DNA from: JAHFTY01 sp964584785
GTDB taxonomy: Bacteria; Acidobacteriota; Terriglobia; 20CM-2-55-15
Direction: 5' to 3'
DNA length: 64,000 nt
NCBI GenBank assembly: GCA_964584785.1
Contig: CAZPBY010000041.1
Location: 7,852-71,851, forward strand
Positions 16,888-24,411 of the stretch are shown here, one piece after another. Every line of letters begins with the position of its first letter. Positions within the stretch are counted from its first letter, which is position 1. The notes beneath the pieces are model-generated. The model had not been told where the DNA came from, searched no databases, and saw nothing but the letters and a program-made list of their open reading frames with translations. A program made the translations under genes and the position numbers.

Positions 16888-17235
16888 ATGACATTTGAGG
16901 AGCTCTACGGCTATATTCTGTTGGCGGTAACGTCCGCTTCGATTTTCGTTTTTGCCGTCAAAATCCTTGGCCTCCGACGCGATGTTCTCGTCGGCATCCT
17001 GAGAGAGTTTTCCGAATGCATCGGCGCATCGATTGTCTTTTTCCTGATGAACATTGCGGTCGGCGCGTTTTTTATTTTTGTCATTCGGCGATTGGGACAA
17101 TTCGTGGCGCTTTACGCCGTCACCGACTGGGATCTGCTCGTGTTCTCCGTGGGACAAGGATTTCTGTTTCAGATGTGGTGGCGCCGTTCGAGAGGTCAGC
17201 CTTCAAGCCGAAAATCTGCCACGAGCGGCAAGTGA
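16888..17235 (+). CDS. Small hypothetical membrane protein
   Basis: A 115-residue protein with two to three hydrophobic segments (about 9-28, 44-68 and possibly 78-93) and a basic C-terminal tail (WWRRSRGQPSSRKSATSGK). No known family is recognised. It follows the YdcF-type gene by 13 bp, so both may be in one unit. Its last 40 bp overlap the end of the convergent EEP gene on the opposite strand. Confidence 0.6.
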   Translation: MTFEELYGYILLAVTSASIFVFAVKILGLRRDVLVGILREFSECIGASIVFFLMNIAVGAFFIFVIRRLGQFVALYAVTDWDLLVFSVGQGFLFQMWWRRSRGQPSSRKSATSGK

Positions 17236-17888
17236 TCCGAAGCGACGAGTGCCGCGCCACGCTTGTGAAGTCGCAGCCTTTCGAGTTTCAGCTTCGAGTC
17301 GAAATAGATGTGGTCGAGGTGAAAGATCGGTAGAACACCCGGATAGGTTCGCGATCGGTTGAGGTGCTGCCGGATATCGGCCTGTTGGAGGTGCGCTTTC
17401 ATCGTCCGCGTAACCGCTCCTCGAACCCACTCGTTGAAATCACCAAGCACGATCCGCACACCTTTCAGTTCGTGATGATTCACGATTCGAGCATCGAACA
17501 AGCGCCGCGCCTGGCGCCGATGCTCGAAGAACGCCGTTCCCAGGTGGACGTTGAAGACGTGGAGAGTCGATCCGTTGAATCGCACGTCGGTCCGGAGACA
17601 ACCTCGGGGAAGCCGGCCTCGGCTCTTCAGGTCGTAGTGACGGCCCGTTTGAATGGGGAATCGCGTCAAAACGACGTTTCCGTACTGGCTGCCGTTCAGC
17701 TTGCAGGTTTCACCGAACGCGAAGTTATAACCCAGCTCGTTAACGATGTATCGGAGATGGTCGCCGAGAACTTCTTGAAGAGCAATGATATCGGCGTTGA
17801 TTTCACGCAAGACCCTGACGATACGATCGGGCCGTACTTGTCGATCCAATCCGCGGCACTTGTGAATGTTGTAGGTAACGACTCGCAA
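17196..17888 (-). CDS. Endonuclease/exonuclease/phosphatase (EEP) family protein
   Basis: A 230-residue cytoplasmic protein with the full EEP set: TYNIHKC (Asn), IALQEV (Glu), the VFNVHLGTA strand, LGDFNEW (Asp, Asn) and the terminal SDHLPLVADF (Asp, His). This metal-dependent fold serves DNases, sphingomyelinases and lipid or nucleotide phosphatases; the substrate cannot be fixed. It is 124 bp downstream of the HtrA gene on the same strand, with an inverted repeat between them. Confidence 0.85.
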   Translation of the reverse strand: MRVVTYNIHKCRGLDRQVRPDRIVRVLREINADIIALQEVLGDHLRYIVNELGYNFAFGETCKLNGSQYGNVVLTRFPIQTGRHYDLKSRGRLPRGCLRTDVRFNGSTLHVFNVHLGTAFFEHRRQARRLFDARIVNHHELKGVRIVLGDFNEWVRGAVTRTMKAHLQQADIRQHLNRSRTYPGVLPIFHLDHIYFDSKLKLERLRLHKRGAALVASDHLPLVADFRLEG

Positions 17889-17964
17889 GTTTCAAAAAGC
17901 GGCGGGAATGCGTTCCACCGGCCTTCGCATACTAGCACAGGGACCGGGTTTGGTTTCTCTCGAG

Positions 17965-18005
17965 ATTCGGGGACGCACCCTGAACTTCAGCGTGCATCCC
18001 CGAAT
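17965..18005. repeat. 41-bp inverted repeat between HtrA and EEP genes
   Basis: Two 20-nt arms are separated by one base, with two mismatches. The left arm starts ATTCGGGGACGCACCC and the right arm ends GTGCATCCCCGAAT. It begins 8 bp after the HtrA stop. It could be a hairpin terminator, but no T-run follows. It could also be a REP-like mobile palindrome. No second copy was seen in the window. Confidence 0.6.
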
Positions 18006-18012
18006 TCCGGAC

Positions 18013-19191
18013 CTACGGTCGTCGGAGTCGGGTTTCAGCCCGCTGCGGTTCCGAGGGCATTGTCCCAAGCGTAACGGAAACTGTCCGCTGGCTGTTTTCG
18101 CGAGCGATGCCAAGGTCGACCTTGGTTCCCGGCGCGAGCGACGCGATCTGCAACCTCATGTTGCGCCCATCGATATCCTTCCCGTTCACGCTGACGATCA
18201 CGTCATCTTTACGAAGTCCGGCTTTGTCTGCGGGTCCGTCCGGAGCGATCTCCGTGACCAGTGCTCCCTTCGACGGCTTTACACCCACTGTATTAGCCAG
18301 CTCGGGTGTCAACTCCTGATAGTAAAGGCCGAGATATGCTCGAGTGACGGAGCCCTTCTCCTTGAGTTGCGTCATGATTTGCCGCGCCATATCCACGGGA
18401 ACAGCAAAACCGACGCCCTGGTAACCTCCGCTCTCGGAAAGAATCGCGGTGTTGATGCCGATCAGTTCGCCCTTGACGTCCACAAGTGCTCCGCCTGAGT
18501 TACCGGGGTTGATGGCCGCATCGGTCTGGATGAAGTCTTCGTAATCCTCGATGCCCAGATTGCCGCGTCCGACCGCACTGACGATACCCATGGTGACGGT
18601 CTGGCCGATGCCGAACGGATTTCCGATCGCGAGCGCGATATCGCCCACTTCAACGTTTGCCGAGCTGCCGAGCTTCAAATAGGGCAGGTTATTGGCGCTC
18701 AGCTTCAGAAGCGCGATGTCGGTTTTAGCGTCGGTTCCAATGACGCGGGCCGTCATTTCACGTTTTTCCGAAAGCGATACCTTGATCTCACTGGAGCCGT
18801 CGACGACGTGATTATTCGTCAAGACGTAGCCGTCCGGGCTGATGATGACGCCCGAACCGTGCGCGCTCTGGCGCTGCGGACGTTGAGGGTTGGAAAAACC
18901 TCGAAAGAAATCAAATGGATCTCCCTGAGATGACGTGGCTCGGGTGATCCTGGTCGATGAAATATTCACGACCGCCGGCACGACGCTTTTGACGACCGGC
19001 GCAAAGGTTGCCGGCATCATGGCGGCTTCGCGGACCGGCGAGGCCGCAGCCGTAACCGCTGATTCCGGAGCGCGGCCGGCCTGCATTACGGAAGCTCCGA
19101 CAATAGCTCCTGCAATCAGCAACAGAGTTGCAACAATCCACAATTGATTATTCGATAAACGGTTCATGTTTGGATTCATCCTCTTAGACAT
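18013..19191 (-). CDS. HtrA/DegP-like serine protease with one PDZ domain
   Basis: A 392-residue membrane-anchored or secreted protease. A single N-terminal hydrophobic segment (about 17-36) is followed by a trypsin-like domain. Its triad is His128 (TNNHVV), Asp158 (KTDIALLK) and Ser232 (NPGNSGGAL), and it is followed by one C-terminal PDZ domain (about 285-380, YLGLYYQEL, GPADKAGLRKDD). One PDZ makes it DegS-like in architecture, although the residues resemble DegP/DegQ generally. It handles misfolded or regulatory envelope proteins. In-frame ATGs 4 and 8 codons further in are alternative starts. Confidence 0.92.
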   Translation of the reverse strand: MSKRMNPNMNRLSNNQLWIVATLLLIAGAIVGASVMQAGRAPESAVTAAASPVREAAMMPATFAPVVKSVVPAVVNISSTRITRATSSQGDPFDFFRGFSNPQRPQRQSAHGSGVIISPDGYVLTNNHVVDGSSEIKVSLSEKREMTARVIGTDAKTDIALLKLSANNLPYLKLGSSANVEVGDIALAIGNPFGIGQTVTMGIVSAVGRGNLGIEDYEDFIQTDAAINPGNSGGALVDVKGELIGINTAILSESGGYQGVGFAVPVDMARQIMTQLKEKGSVTRAYLGLYYQELTPELANTVGVKPSKGALVTEIAPDGPADKAGLRKDDVIVSVNGKDIDGRNMRLQIASLAPGTKVDLGIARENSQRTVSVTLGTMPSEPQRAETRLRRP

Positions 19192-19286
19192 TGGTTAAAT
19201 GCCACAGCAGGTAAGACGGAATTTTGCCCGGATCGTGAGATTGAAACCGCGATTTCCAAGACGCGCCAGGCGCCAACGTCACGGGC

Positions 19287-20048
19287 TTAGGCCACGGTTT
19301 CCCGCCGCCGGCCCATTTTGCGATGGTAGTCGCCGCGGGAGAGCCATTTCTCGATGAAGCAGTACAGAACGATGAAAAGATAACGGGAACCCATCTCCTT
19401 GATCTTGAGCTTCGACTCTCCCGATTTCCGGTTGATCCAGTGATTGGGGACGACACTATAACTGTAACCGCGCACCATCGCCTTCAGCGGCAACTCGACG
19501 GTCAGGTTGAAATGGTGGCTCAGCAGGGGCTGGACGCCTTCGATCACCTCGCGGCGATACAACTTGAACGCGTTCGTGACGTCGTTGTACTGCAGACCCA
19601 TAACGACTCGAACGAATGTATTCGCGAGCCGGTTCAGCAGTAGTTTGGGGCCAGGATAATCAACGAGCTTGCCGCCGGGAATGAACCTCGACCCGAAGAC
19701 ACAATCGACATCGTCGGCCAGCATGCAACGGTAAAACGCGATCAGGTCCTCGGGACGGTCCGAAGCATCCGCCATATAGACCGCCACCGCTTCACCGGTA
19801 AACTCGTCGAGACCCGAACGAACAGCCAATCCAAAACCAGGAGCGCGCTGGTTATTGATGTAGCGGATGCTTCGGTTTTCGCGGCAGATGTCGCGCAATA
19901 AGAATTCAGTATCGTCCGATGAATGATCATTCACGACGATGATTTCATGGTCGATACCGACATTGGTCAACTGATCGTCGAGATTGCACAGCGTCGAAAT
20001 GATCTGCCCGGCTTCATTATGTGCAGGAATGACTACCGAGAGTTTCAC
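19287..20048 (-). CDS. Family 2 glycosyltransferase
   Basis: A 253-residue GT2 enzyme. The N-terminal nucleotide-sugar domain has LSVVIPAHNEAGQI, IIVVNDHSSDD and the metal-binding ADASDRPED. The acceptor part holds NAFKLYRREVIEG. It resembles bacterial dolichyl/polyprenyl-phosphate sugar transferases, but there is no C-terminal membrane pair beyond a weak YLFIVLYCFI segment. The donor and acceptor are unknown. It starts at GTG 20048. It is followed upstream by an epimerase gene, suggesting a surface-glycan role. Confidence 0.85.
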   Translation of the reverse strand: MKLSVVIPAHNEAGQIISTLCNLDDQLTNVGIDHEIIVVNDHSSDDTEFLLRDICRENRSIRYINNQRAPGFGLAVRSGLDEFTGEAVAVYMADASDRPEDLIAFYRCMLADDVDCVFGSRFIPGGKLVDYPGPKLLLNRLANTFVRVVMGLQYNDVTNAFKLYRREVIEGVQPLLSHHFNLTVELPLKAMVRGYSYSVVPNHWINRKSGESKLKIKEMGSRYLFIVLYCFIEKWLSRGDYHRKMGRRRETVA

Positions 20049-20125
20049 GTAACCGCTGAGTATCTGCGATATAGACGGGGATGTCTACTCATCATACCTC
20101 TTGAGTGGATCACTTTAGTACCGAC
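20049..20125 (-). pseudogene. Decayed 3' fragment of a second NAD-epimerase-like gene
   Basis: The gap between the epimerase and the glycosyltransferase encodes, in one frame (20088 down to 20041), VDIPVYIADTQRLRET. This matches 11 of 16 residues of VDIPVYISDTRRIRQA in the neighbouring epimerase. Most nucleotide differences are at third codon positions. Upstream the similarity is broken by frame changes and stops, and downstream it runs into the glycosyltransferase start. It is best read as the remnant of a diverged paralogue. Confidence 0.45.
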
Positions 20126-20138
20126 GGCAACGAGGAGT

Positions 20139-21179
20139 TTAAAAGAACAGCCTCTGAAGCTGAGCTTCGTTGTTGCGCACCCACTCCAGAGTGTCGCTCA
20201 AAATCATATCGACGCCGCGGCGGGGTTGCCATCGCACAGCCTGACGGATTCGGCGCGTGTCGGAAATGTAGACCGGGATGTCTACTCGTGACGTCTCGGG
20301 ATTCGATCCGACTGGGACGACATTGCCGGTAAGACGCCGGCATATCTCAGTCAACTCGAGCAGTGAAACCGATATCGGCCGGCCACCTCCGACGTTGAAA
20401 AACCGTCCGGCGTGTTCGCTGAAGAGAGGGAGATGGGACGTGATCAGATCGGCCAGATCCTCCGGATGAAGCAGATCGCGGACTTGCTTTCCCTCCCCAC
20501 CGAATCCGATGTACTCCAGCGGTTTTTTGAAATGATGTCGAACCAGCCACATCGTGAATACGCCTTGATCCGGCTTACCAAATTGGCCGGGCCCTGCGAT
20601 CACTCCACACCGGTAGATGACCGCTTTCAATCCATACATCGCGACGAATTCCTGGACCAGCAACTCCGCCGCCAGCTTCGTCGCGCCGTACAGCGATCGC
20701 GCCGTGTCGGTGGGAAAGTCTTCAGAAATACCGTCTGCAGGAACCATCTCGAATCGAGTCGCGGTTGGCGTTAACTGAAGCGCCCGGAGTGGGGTCATCG
20801 AATACACGCGCGACGTCGAAAGAAACAGAAAAGCATCCGATCGTGTTCGAGCGAAATTCAGACAGTTGAATGTGCCGGTGAGGTTCGCGCTCACCACATG
20901 ATCGGGAGCGTCGGTGGTTCCGGAGTGGACGCTGGGCTCGGCCGACGCGTCGATGATCAGATCGAAGTTGCCATCGAGTTGAAGAAAATCCGAAGGAATG
21001 CGGATATCACCGTGGATGAAACAGATCCCAAGCGACTTCAGTTCCGGAAGATTCAGTTCGGCCCCCCGGCGCTTCAGATTATCGAATGCGGTTATGTCCG
21101 CATCTTCAAAATGCCGTTTGAAATATCGCGCCAGACTTGACCCGACAAAACCCGCTCCACCCGTAATCACGATCTTCAT
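20139..21179 (-). CDS. Extended SDR NAD-dependent epimerase/dehydratase
   Basis: A 346-residue extended short-chain dehydrogenase. The N-terminal dinucleotide motif TGGAGFVGSS (residues 6-15), DNLKRRG after strand 2, and the active-site Tyr/Lys in LYGATKLAAE are visible. The C-terminal half carries FNVGGGRPISVSLLEL, typical of nucleotide-sugar epimerases and dehydratases. It is similar to CDP-paratose 2-epimerase or UDP-glucose 4-epimerase types; the precise sugar is not readable. It is probably co-functional with the downstream GT2 in glycan synthesis. Confidence 0.85.
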   Translation of the reverse strand: MKIVITGGAGFVGSSLARYFKRHFEDADITAFDNLKRRGAELNLPELKSLGICFIHGDIRIPSDFLQLDGNFDLIIDASAEPSVHSGTTDAPDHVVSANLTGTFNCLNFARTRSDAFLFLSTSRVYSMTPLRALQLTPTATRFEMVPADGISEDFPTDTARSLYGATKLAAELLVQEFVAMYGLKAVIYRCGVIAGPGQFGKPDQGVFTMWLVRHHFKKPLEYIGFGGEGKQVRDLLHPEDLADLITSHLPLFSEHAGRFFNVGGGRPISVSLLELTEICRRLTGNVVPVGSNPETSRVDIPVYISDTRRIRQAVRWQPRRGVDMILSDTLEWVRNNEAQLQRLFF

Positions 21180-21252
21180 CGATTCACCGTCGTTCCTGAC
21201 GAGAATTCACACTGCGGCCGGGATCAATTCTGTACGGTAGAAGCAGTCCGGT

Positions 21253-21831
21253 TTACGACACTCGCTGCAGACGTGCGCGAAGGTTCGTTTCTCCAAGTAT
21301 GACGTCCAGGATGCTCGAAAACCGCTGCACCCCGCGTCGACATTCCTCCGCGGTCGCCCGTCCGATTTGCCGCCCCGTGATCACCTCACTGGCAGCGCGA
21401 TACTCCTCGGCAACGTTCGGATGAATCAGCGAGAGATCGATCTGGCGCTCGTCGGGATCCACCGTGGTGCAGCCTTCGGCACGCAGAATCTCAGATAACA
21501 AACCGTCCGCCCGCTGCAAAGCAGCCGCGGGATCGGTAGACGACGCCGTTTGGATCGCAACCCACTCGGACCGGAACCTGTCTCTGTCCGCCGGCGCCAA
21601 TTCGTGAACGCGCATTTCGGCCAGTCGCCTCCGGCGATTCTCGAGAGCCGCCTCGGCCCGACTGCGATCCCCGTACAAACGAAGGGCCCGATCGTACTCG
21701 GGCCCAAAGAGACTTTTGAGTTGTTCGCTTCTCTTCCGGCGCCGCATGGCAGTGAGACCAACTGCCGAAACGATGAACAGAGCGACCACCACCGCGACGA
21801 CGGACCATGTGTATGGACCAAGATTTGGCAT
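21253..21831 (-). CDS. Membrane-anchored hypothetical protein
   Basis: A 192-residue protein with one N-terminal membrane segment (about 9-28), then a basic stop (RRRKRSEQ) and a soluble, largely helical domain. Conserved-looking blocks are SLFGPEYDRALR, ENRRRRLAEM and DLSLIHPNVAEEYRAA. Similar proteins of unknown function are common in soil bacteria and are usually described only as hypothetical. No catalytic motif is visible. It is divergent from the spermidine-synthase-like gene. Confidence 0.6.
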   Translation of the reverse strand: MPNLGPYTWSVVAVVVALFIVSAVGLTAMRRRKRSEQLKSLFGPEYDRALRLYGDRSRAEAALENRRRRLAEMRVHELAPADRDRFRSEWVAIQTASSTDPAAALQRADGLLSEILRAEGCTTVDPDERQIDLSLIHPNVAEEYRAASEVITGRQIGRATAEECRRGVQRFSSILDVILGETNLRARLQRVS

Positions 21832-22179
21832 ACAAACGCTCCCTCAACGGAAAGTGCAATAGCTATGCCACATCACAAGCCGGAGAGAGTCAAGTAGATA
21901 AAAAGCGAGCGAAACAGCGATCTGGCCTATTGAAAATGGATATAGCCGATCGCCGATGACGTATTGATGATTGCCGAGCCGATCGCCGATCTCGCCTTAA
22001 CATCTTTTAACAGTGCGCGGCCGCTTTGCAGCGTCTAACCAAAAGTACGACACCTCATTCTCCTCTTCGTTAATGTGGTTCAGGGCTGGCCGCTGTCCCA
22101 CCCTCGCAGGGCGGCCAGCCGTTTTTTAACTCTGCTTCTCGCCGGCGTTCGCTGGAATTCGCGCTATTATGCTCGCCTT
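21832..22179 (+). promoter_or_regulatory. 348-bp divergent spacer with 14-bp direct repeats
   Basis: This region has no supported gene. It holds two identical copies of AGCCGATCGCCGAT (21945-21958 and 21978-21991), 33 bp apart or about three helical turns. They could be regulator sites on one face of the helix. An intrinsic terminator (22084-22127) follows on the + strand. No confident -10/-35 pair was found. Confidence 0.5.
22084..22127 (+). terminator. Orphan intrinsic terminator before the spermidine-synthase-like gene
   Basis: A perfect 10-bp stem GGCTGGCCGC/GCGGCCAGCC with a 17-nt loop is followed by GTTTTTT: a textbook Rho-independent terminator. No gene on the + strand lies upstream within 240 bp, and the next start codon is 53 bp downstream. 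It therefore ends either a small RNA or an attenuated leader. Confidence 0.75.
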
Positions 22180-24402
22180 ATGTTGCCGCTTCTTGGGCTT
22201 ACTCTGTTTGTCAGTGCCTTCCTTCTTTTTTGTTGCGAACCGATGGTCGGGAAAATGGTCCTGCCGATACTTGGCGGGGCGGCATCCGTCTGGACAACCT
22301 GTGTTCTCTTCTTCCAGATCATGCTCCTGGCCGGATATGTGTACACGCATCTGCTCGGGAAGTTACGCCGGCTGCGCGATCAGATTCTGATTCACGCTTC
22401 GCTGATGTTCATGGCTCTGGTATTCCTGCCCATTCGATTCGGGGCTGTTTCGGGACGGCCGTCGGAGGCTCCGGTCACCTGGCTTCTGGCGCACTTGTTG
22501 ATCTCCGTCGGAATTCCATTCGCAGTGATCTCCGCGACGGCGCCGTTGCTTCAGAACTGGCTCGGCAGGACGCCGGTGTCGTTGGGACGCGATCCCTATG
22601 TCCTGTACGCCGCCAGCAATGCCGGCAGCTTGCTGGCGCTGCTGGCGTATCCCGTTCTGATCGAGCCTCGATACGGCGTCACGGCGCAGAGCCGTCTCTG
22701 GCTGGAAGGATACGGCGTTCTTCTCGGCATGGTCGGTTTCGCAGCGCTCTTACTCTGGAGGGAGTCGCGGTTCACGAAGACCGATTCGGAAGAGGGCAGC
22801 GATGAAACCGCCGAAGCGCCGTCCTGGAGACTCCGCGCGTACTGGCTCGCCGCATCGTTTGTCCCGTCGGCGTTAATGCTTGCGGTCACGAATCACATTT
22901 CGATGAATATCGGATCCGTTCCGTTTTTGTGGGTGGCACCACTCGCGGTTTATTTGCTGACGTTCATCATGTCGTTCGCCCGCAGGATCCGAGTGCCGAC
23001 GACGATCGTCTCGACGATCTCGACGGGCGTTTTGTTGCTCTTGTTCCCGATCGCTGCCGTCGCCGTTCCGGTCCATGCGACGGCGATATGGACCATGATG
23101 AGTTGTCACCTCGCGATTCTGTTTTTCGGCTCGCTGCTGTGTCATTCGTCGCTCGCGGATCGGCGTCCTTCGACGAAATACCTGACCGAGTTTTATTTCA
23201 TGCTGGCGCTCGGCGGCGTCCTGGGCGGGATCTTCGCCGCCATCATCGCTCCCGCGGTCTTCAGCACAACTGTGGAGTATCCGCTGCTCGTCGCCGCTGT
23301 CGCGTTTTTCCGCCAGCCAAGGTCGCCGAAGACCGGCGGCGGATGGCTGAGGTATGCGGCCGTGGTGGGTTTCGGTCTGCTCGTGGGGCTGGCGTTATAC
23401 GGAATCATCGAATGGGCGTTCATCGATGTCAGCCAATTCAGCATTGCCTGGGACGAACTCAAGGAAAACGACAATCTCGCTGTGCTCGCAACCGAGATCG
23501 TACTCATCCTCACCGTGCTGCTGTTGCGAAAAAACGTACGGACATTCGGTCTTGCATTCTCGATATTCGTCGGTATTTACGCCATCGTCCTGCCCAAACA
23601 GTTCGAAAGCGCCTCGCGTATTTTCGTCGCACGCGATTTCTTCGGAGTGAAAAAGGTTCTGTACTCGCTCGACGAAAACATGCGGAAACTTGTTCACGGC
23701 GACACGATGCACGGCGTGGAAAGTCTCGACGTCACGCTGGCCGGCGAGCCGCTTTCGTACTATCACAAGACCGGACCGATCGGCGACGTGATGCAGATGA
23801 TCAGCAATCATGCGCATCAGCATGTCGGAGTCGTCGGACTTGGAACCGGAACGATCGCAGCTTATGGCGGGCCGGCACGTCACATCACGTTCTTCGACGT
23901 CGATCCGCAGGTCGTGGATATCGCGCACGACTTTTTCACCTACATTCGACGCTGCGCGGATGACTGCAATGTGATCGTCGGCGACGGCCGTCTTTCGATT
24001 CAGGCTCAACCCGACAGCGAATTCGATCTCATCGTCCTCGACGCTTTCAACTCGGATTCGATTCCCGCCCACCTCGTTTCGCGCGAAGCGGTCCGGATGT
24101 ACATGTCTAAACTGAAGACCGGTGGCGTCCTGCTGTTTCATGTTTCCAACCGGTATCTTGACGTCGAAAAGCTCGCCACGATCGTTTCGATGGACGAAGG
24201 CCTGCCGGTCTTCGTGCGCCACGACGATGACGAAGAGCCGCGAGGCAAGGCCAGTTCGGATTACGTTGCGGCGGTTCGTAACGCCGAGGATTTAGACAAT
24301 ATTCCCAATAAGGAATCCTGGGAACAGCCGGACAAGCCCGCCGACATCAAATCCTGGACGGATGACTATTCCAATATGATGAGCGTCATTCGCTGGAAGT
24401 GA
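22180..24402 (+). CDS. Membrane-fused spermidine-synthase-like protein
   Basis: A 740-residue protein. About 10-14 hydrophobic segments span residues 5-490, followed by a soluble spermidine-synthase-type methyltransferase fold. Motifs there are VGVVGLGTGTIAAYG (nucleotide-binding glycine loop), FFDVDPQVV, DGRLSIQ and LIVLDAFNSDSIPAHL. The polyamine-binding residues cannot be confirmed, so aminopropyl transfer is unproven. Related fused proteins are widespread and mostly uncharacterised. The ATG at 22180 is used because earlier in-frame starts lie before or inside the terminator hairpin. Its 3' end faces the DUF1028-S9 gene. Confidence 0.75.
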   Translation: MLPLLGLTLFVSAFLLFCCEPMVGKMVLPILGGAASVWTTCVLFFQIMLLAGYVYTHLLGKLRRLRDQILIHASLMFMALVFLPIRFGAVSGRPSEAPVTWLLAHLLISVGIPFAVISATAPLLQNWLGRTPVSLGRDPYVLYAASNAGSLLALLAYPVLIEPRYGVTAQSRLWLEGYGVLLGMVGFAALLLWRESRFTKTDSEEGSDETAEAPSWRLRAYWLAASFVPSALMLAVTNHISMNIGSVPFLWVAPLAVYLLTFIMSFARRIRVPTTIVSTISTGVLLLLFPIAAVAVPVHATAIWTMMSCHLAILFFGSLLCHSSLADRRPSTKYLTEFYFMLALGGVLGGIFAAIIAPAVFSTTVEYPLLVAAVAFFRQPRSPKTGGGWLRYAAVVGFGLLVGLALYGIIEWAFIDVSQFSIAWDELKENDNLAVLATEIVLILTVLLLRKNVRTFGLAFSIFVGIYAIVLPKQFESASRIFVARDFFGVKKVLYSLDENMRKLVHGDTMHGVESLDVTLAGEPLSYYHKTGPIGDVMQMISNHAHQHVGVVGLGTGTIAAYGGPARHITFFDVDPQVVDIAHDFFTYIRRCADDCNVIVGDGRLSIQAQPDSEFDLIVLDAFNSDSIPAHLVSREAVRMYMSKLKTGGVLLFHVSNRYLDVEKLATIVSMDEGLPVFVRHDDDEEPRGKASSDYVAAVRNAEDLDNIPNKESWEQPDKPADIKSWTDDYSNMMSVIRWK

Positions 24403-24411
24403 CCGTCACAT

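Noticed and set aside
22075..22179. Longer N-terminus for the spermidine-synthase-like protein
   Set aside because: It would run through a strong intrinsic terminator, and the extra residues are not membrane-like; the ATG at 22180 fits better.
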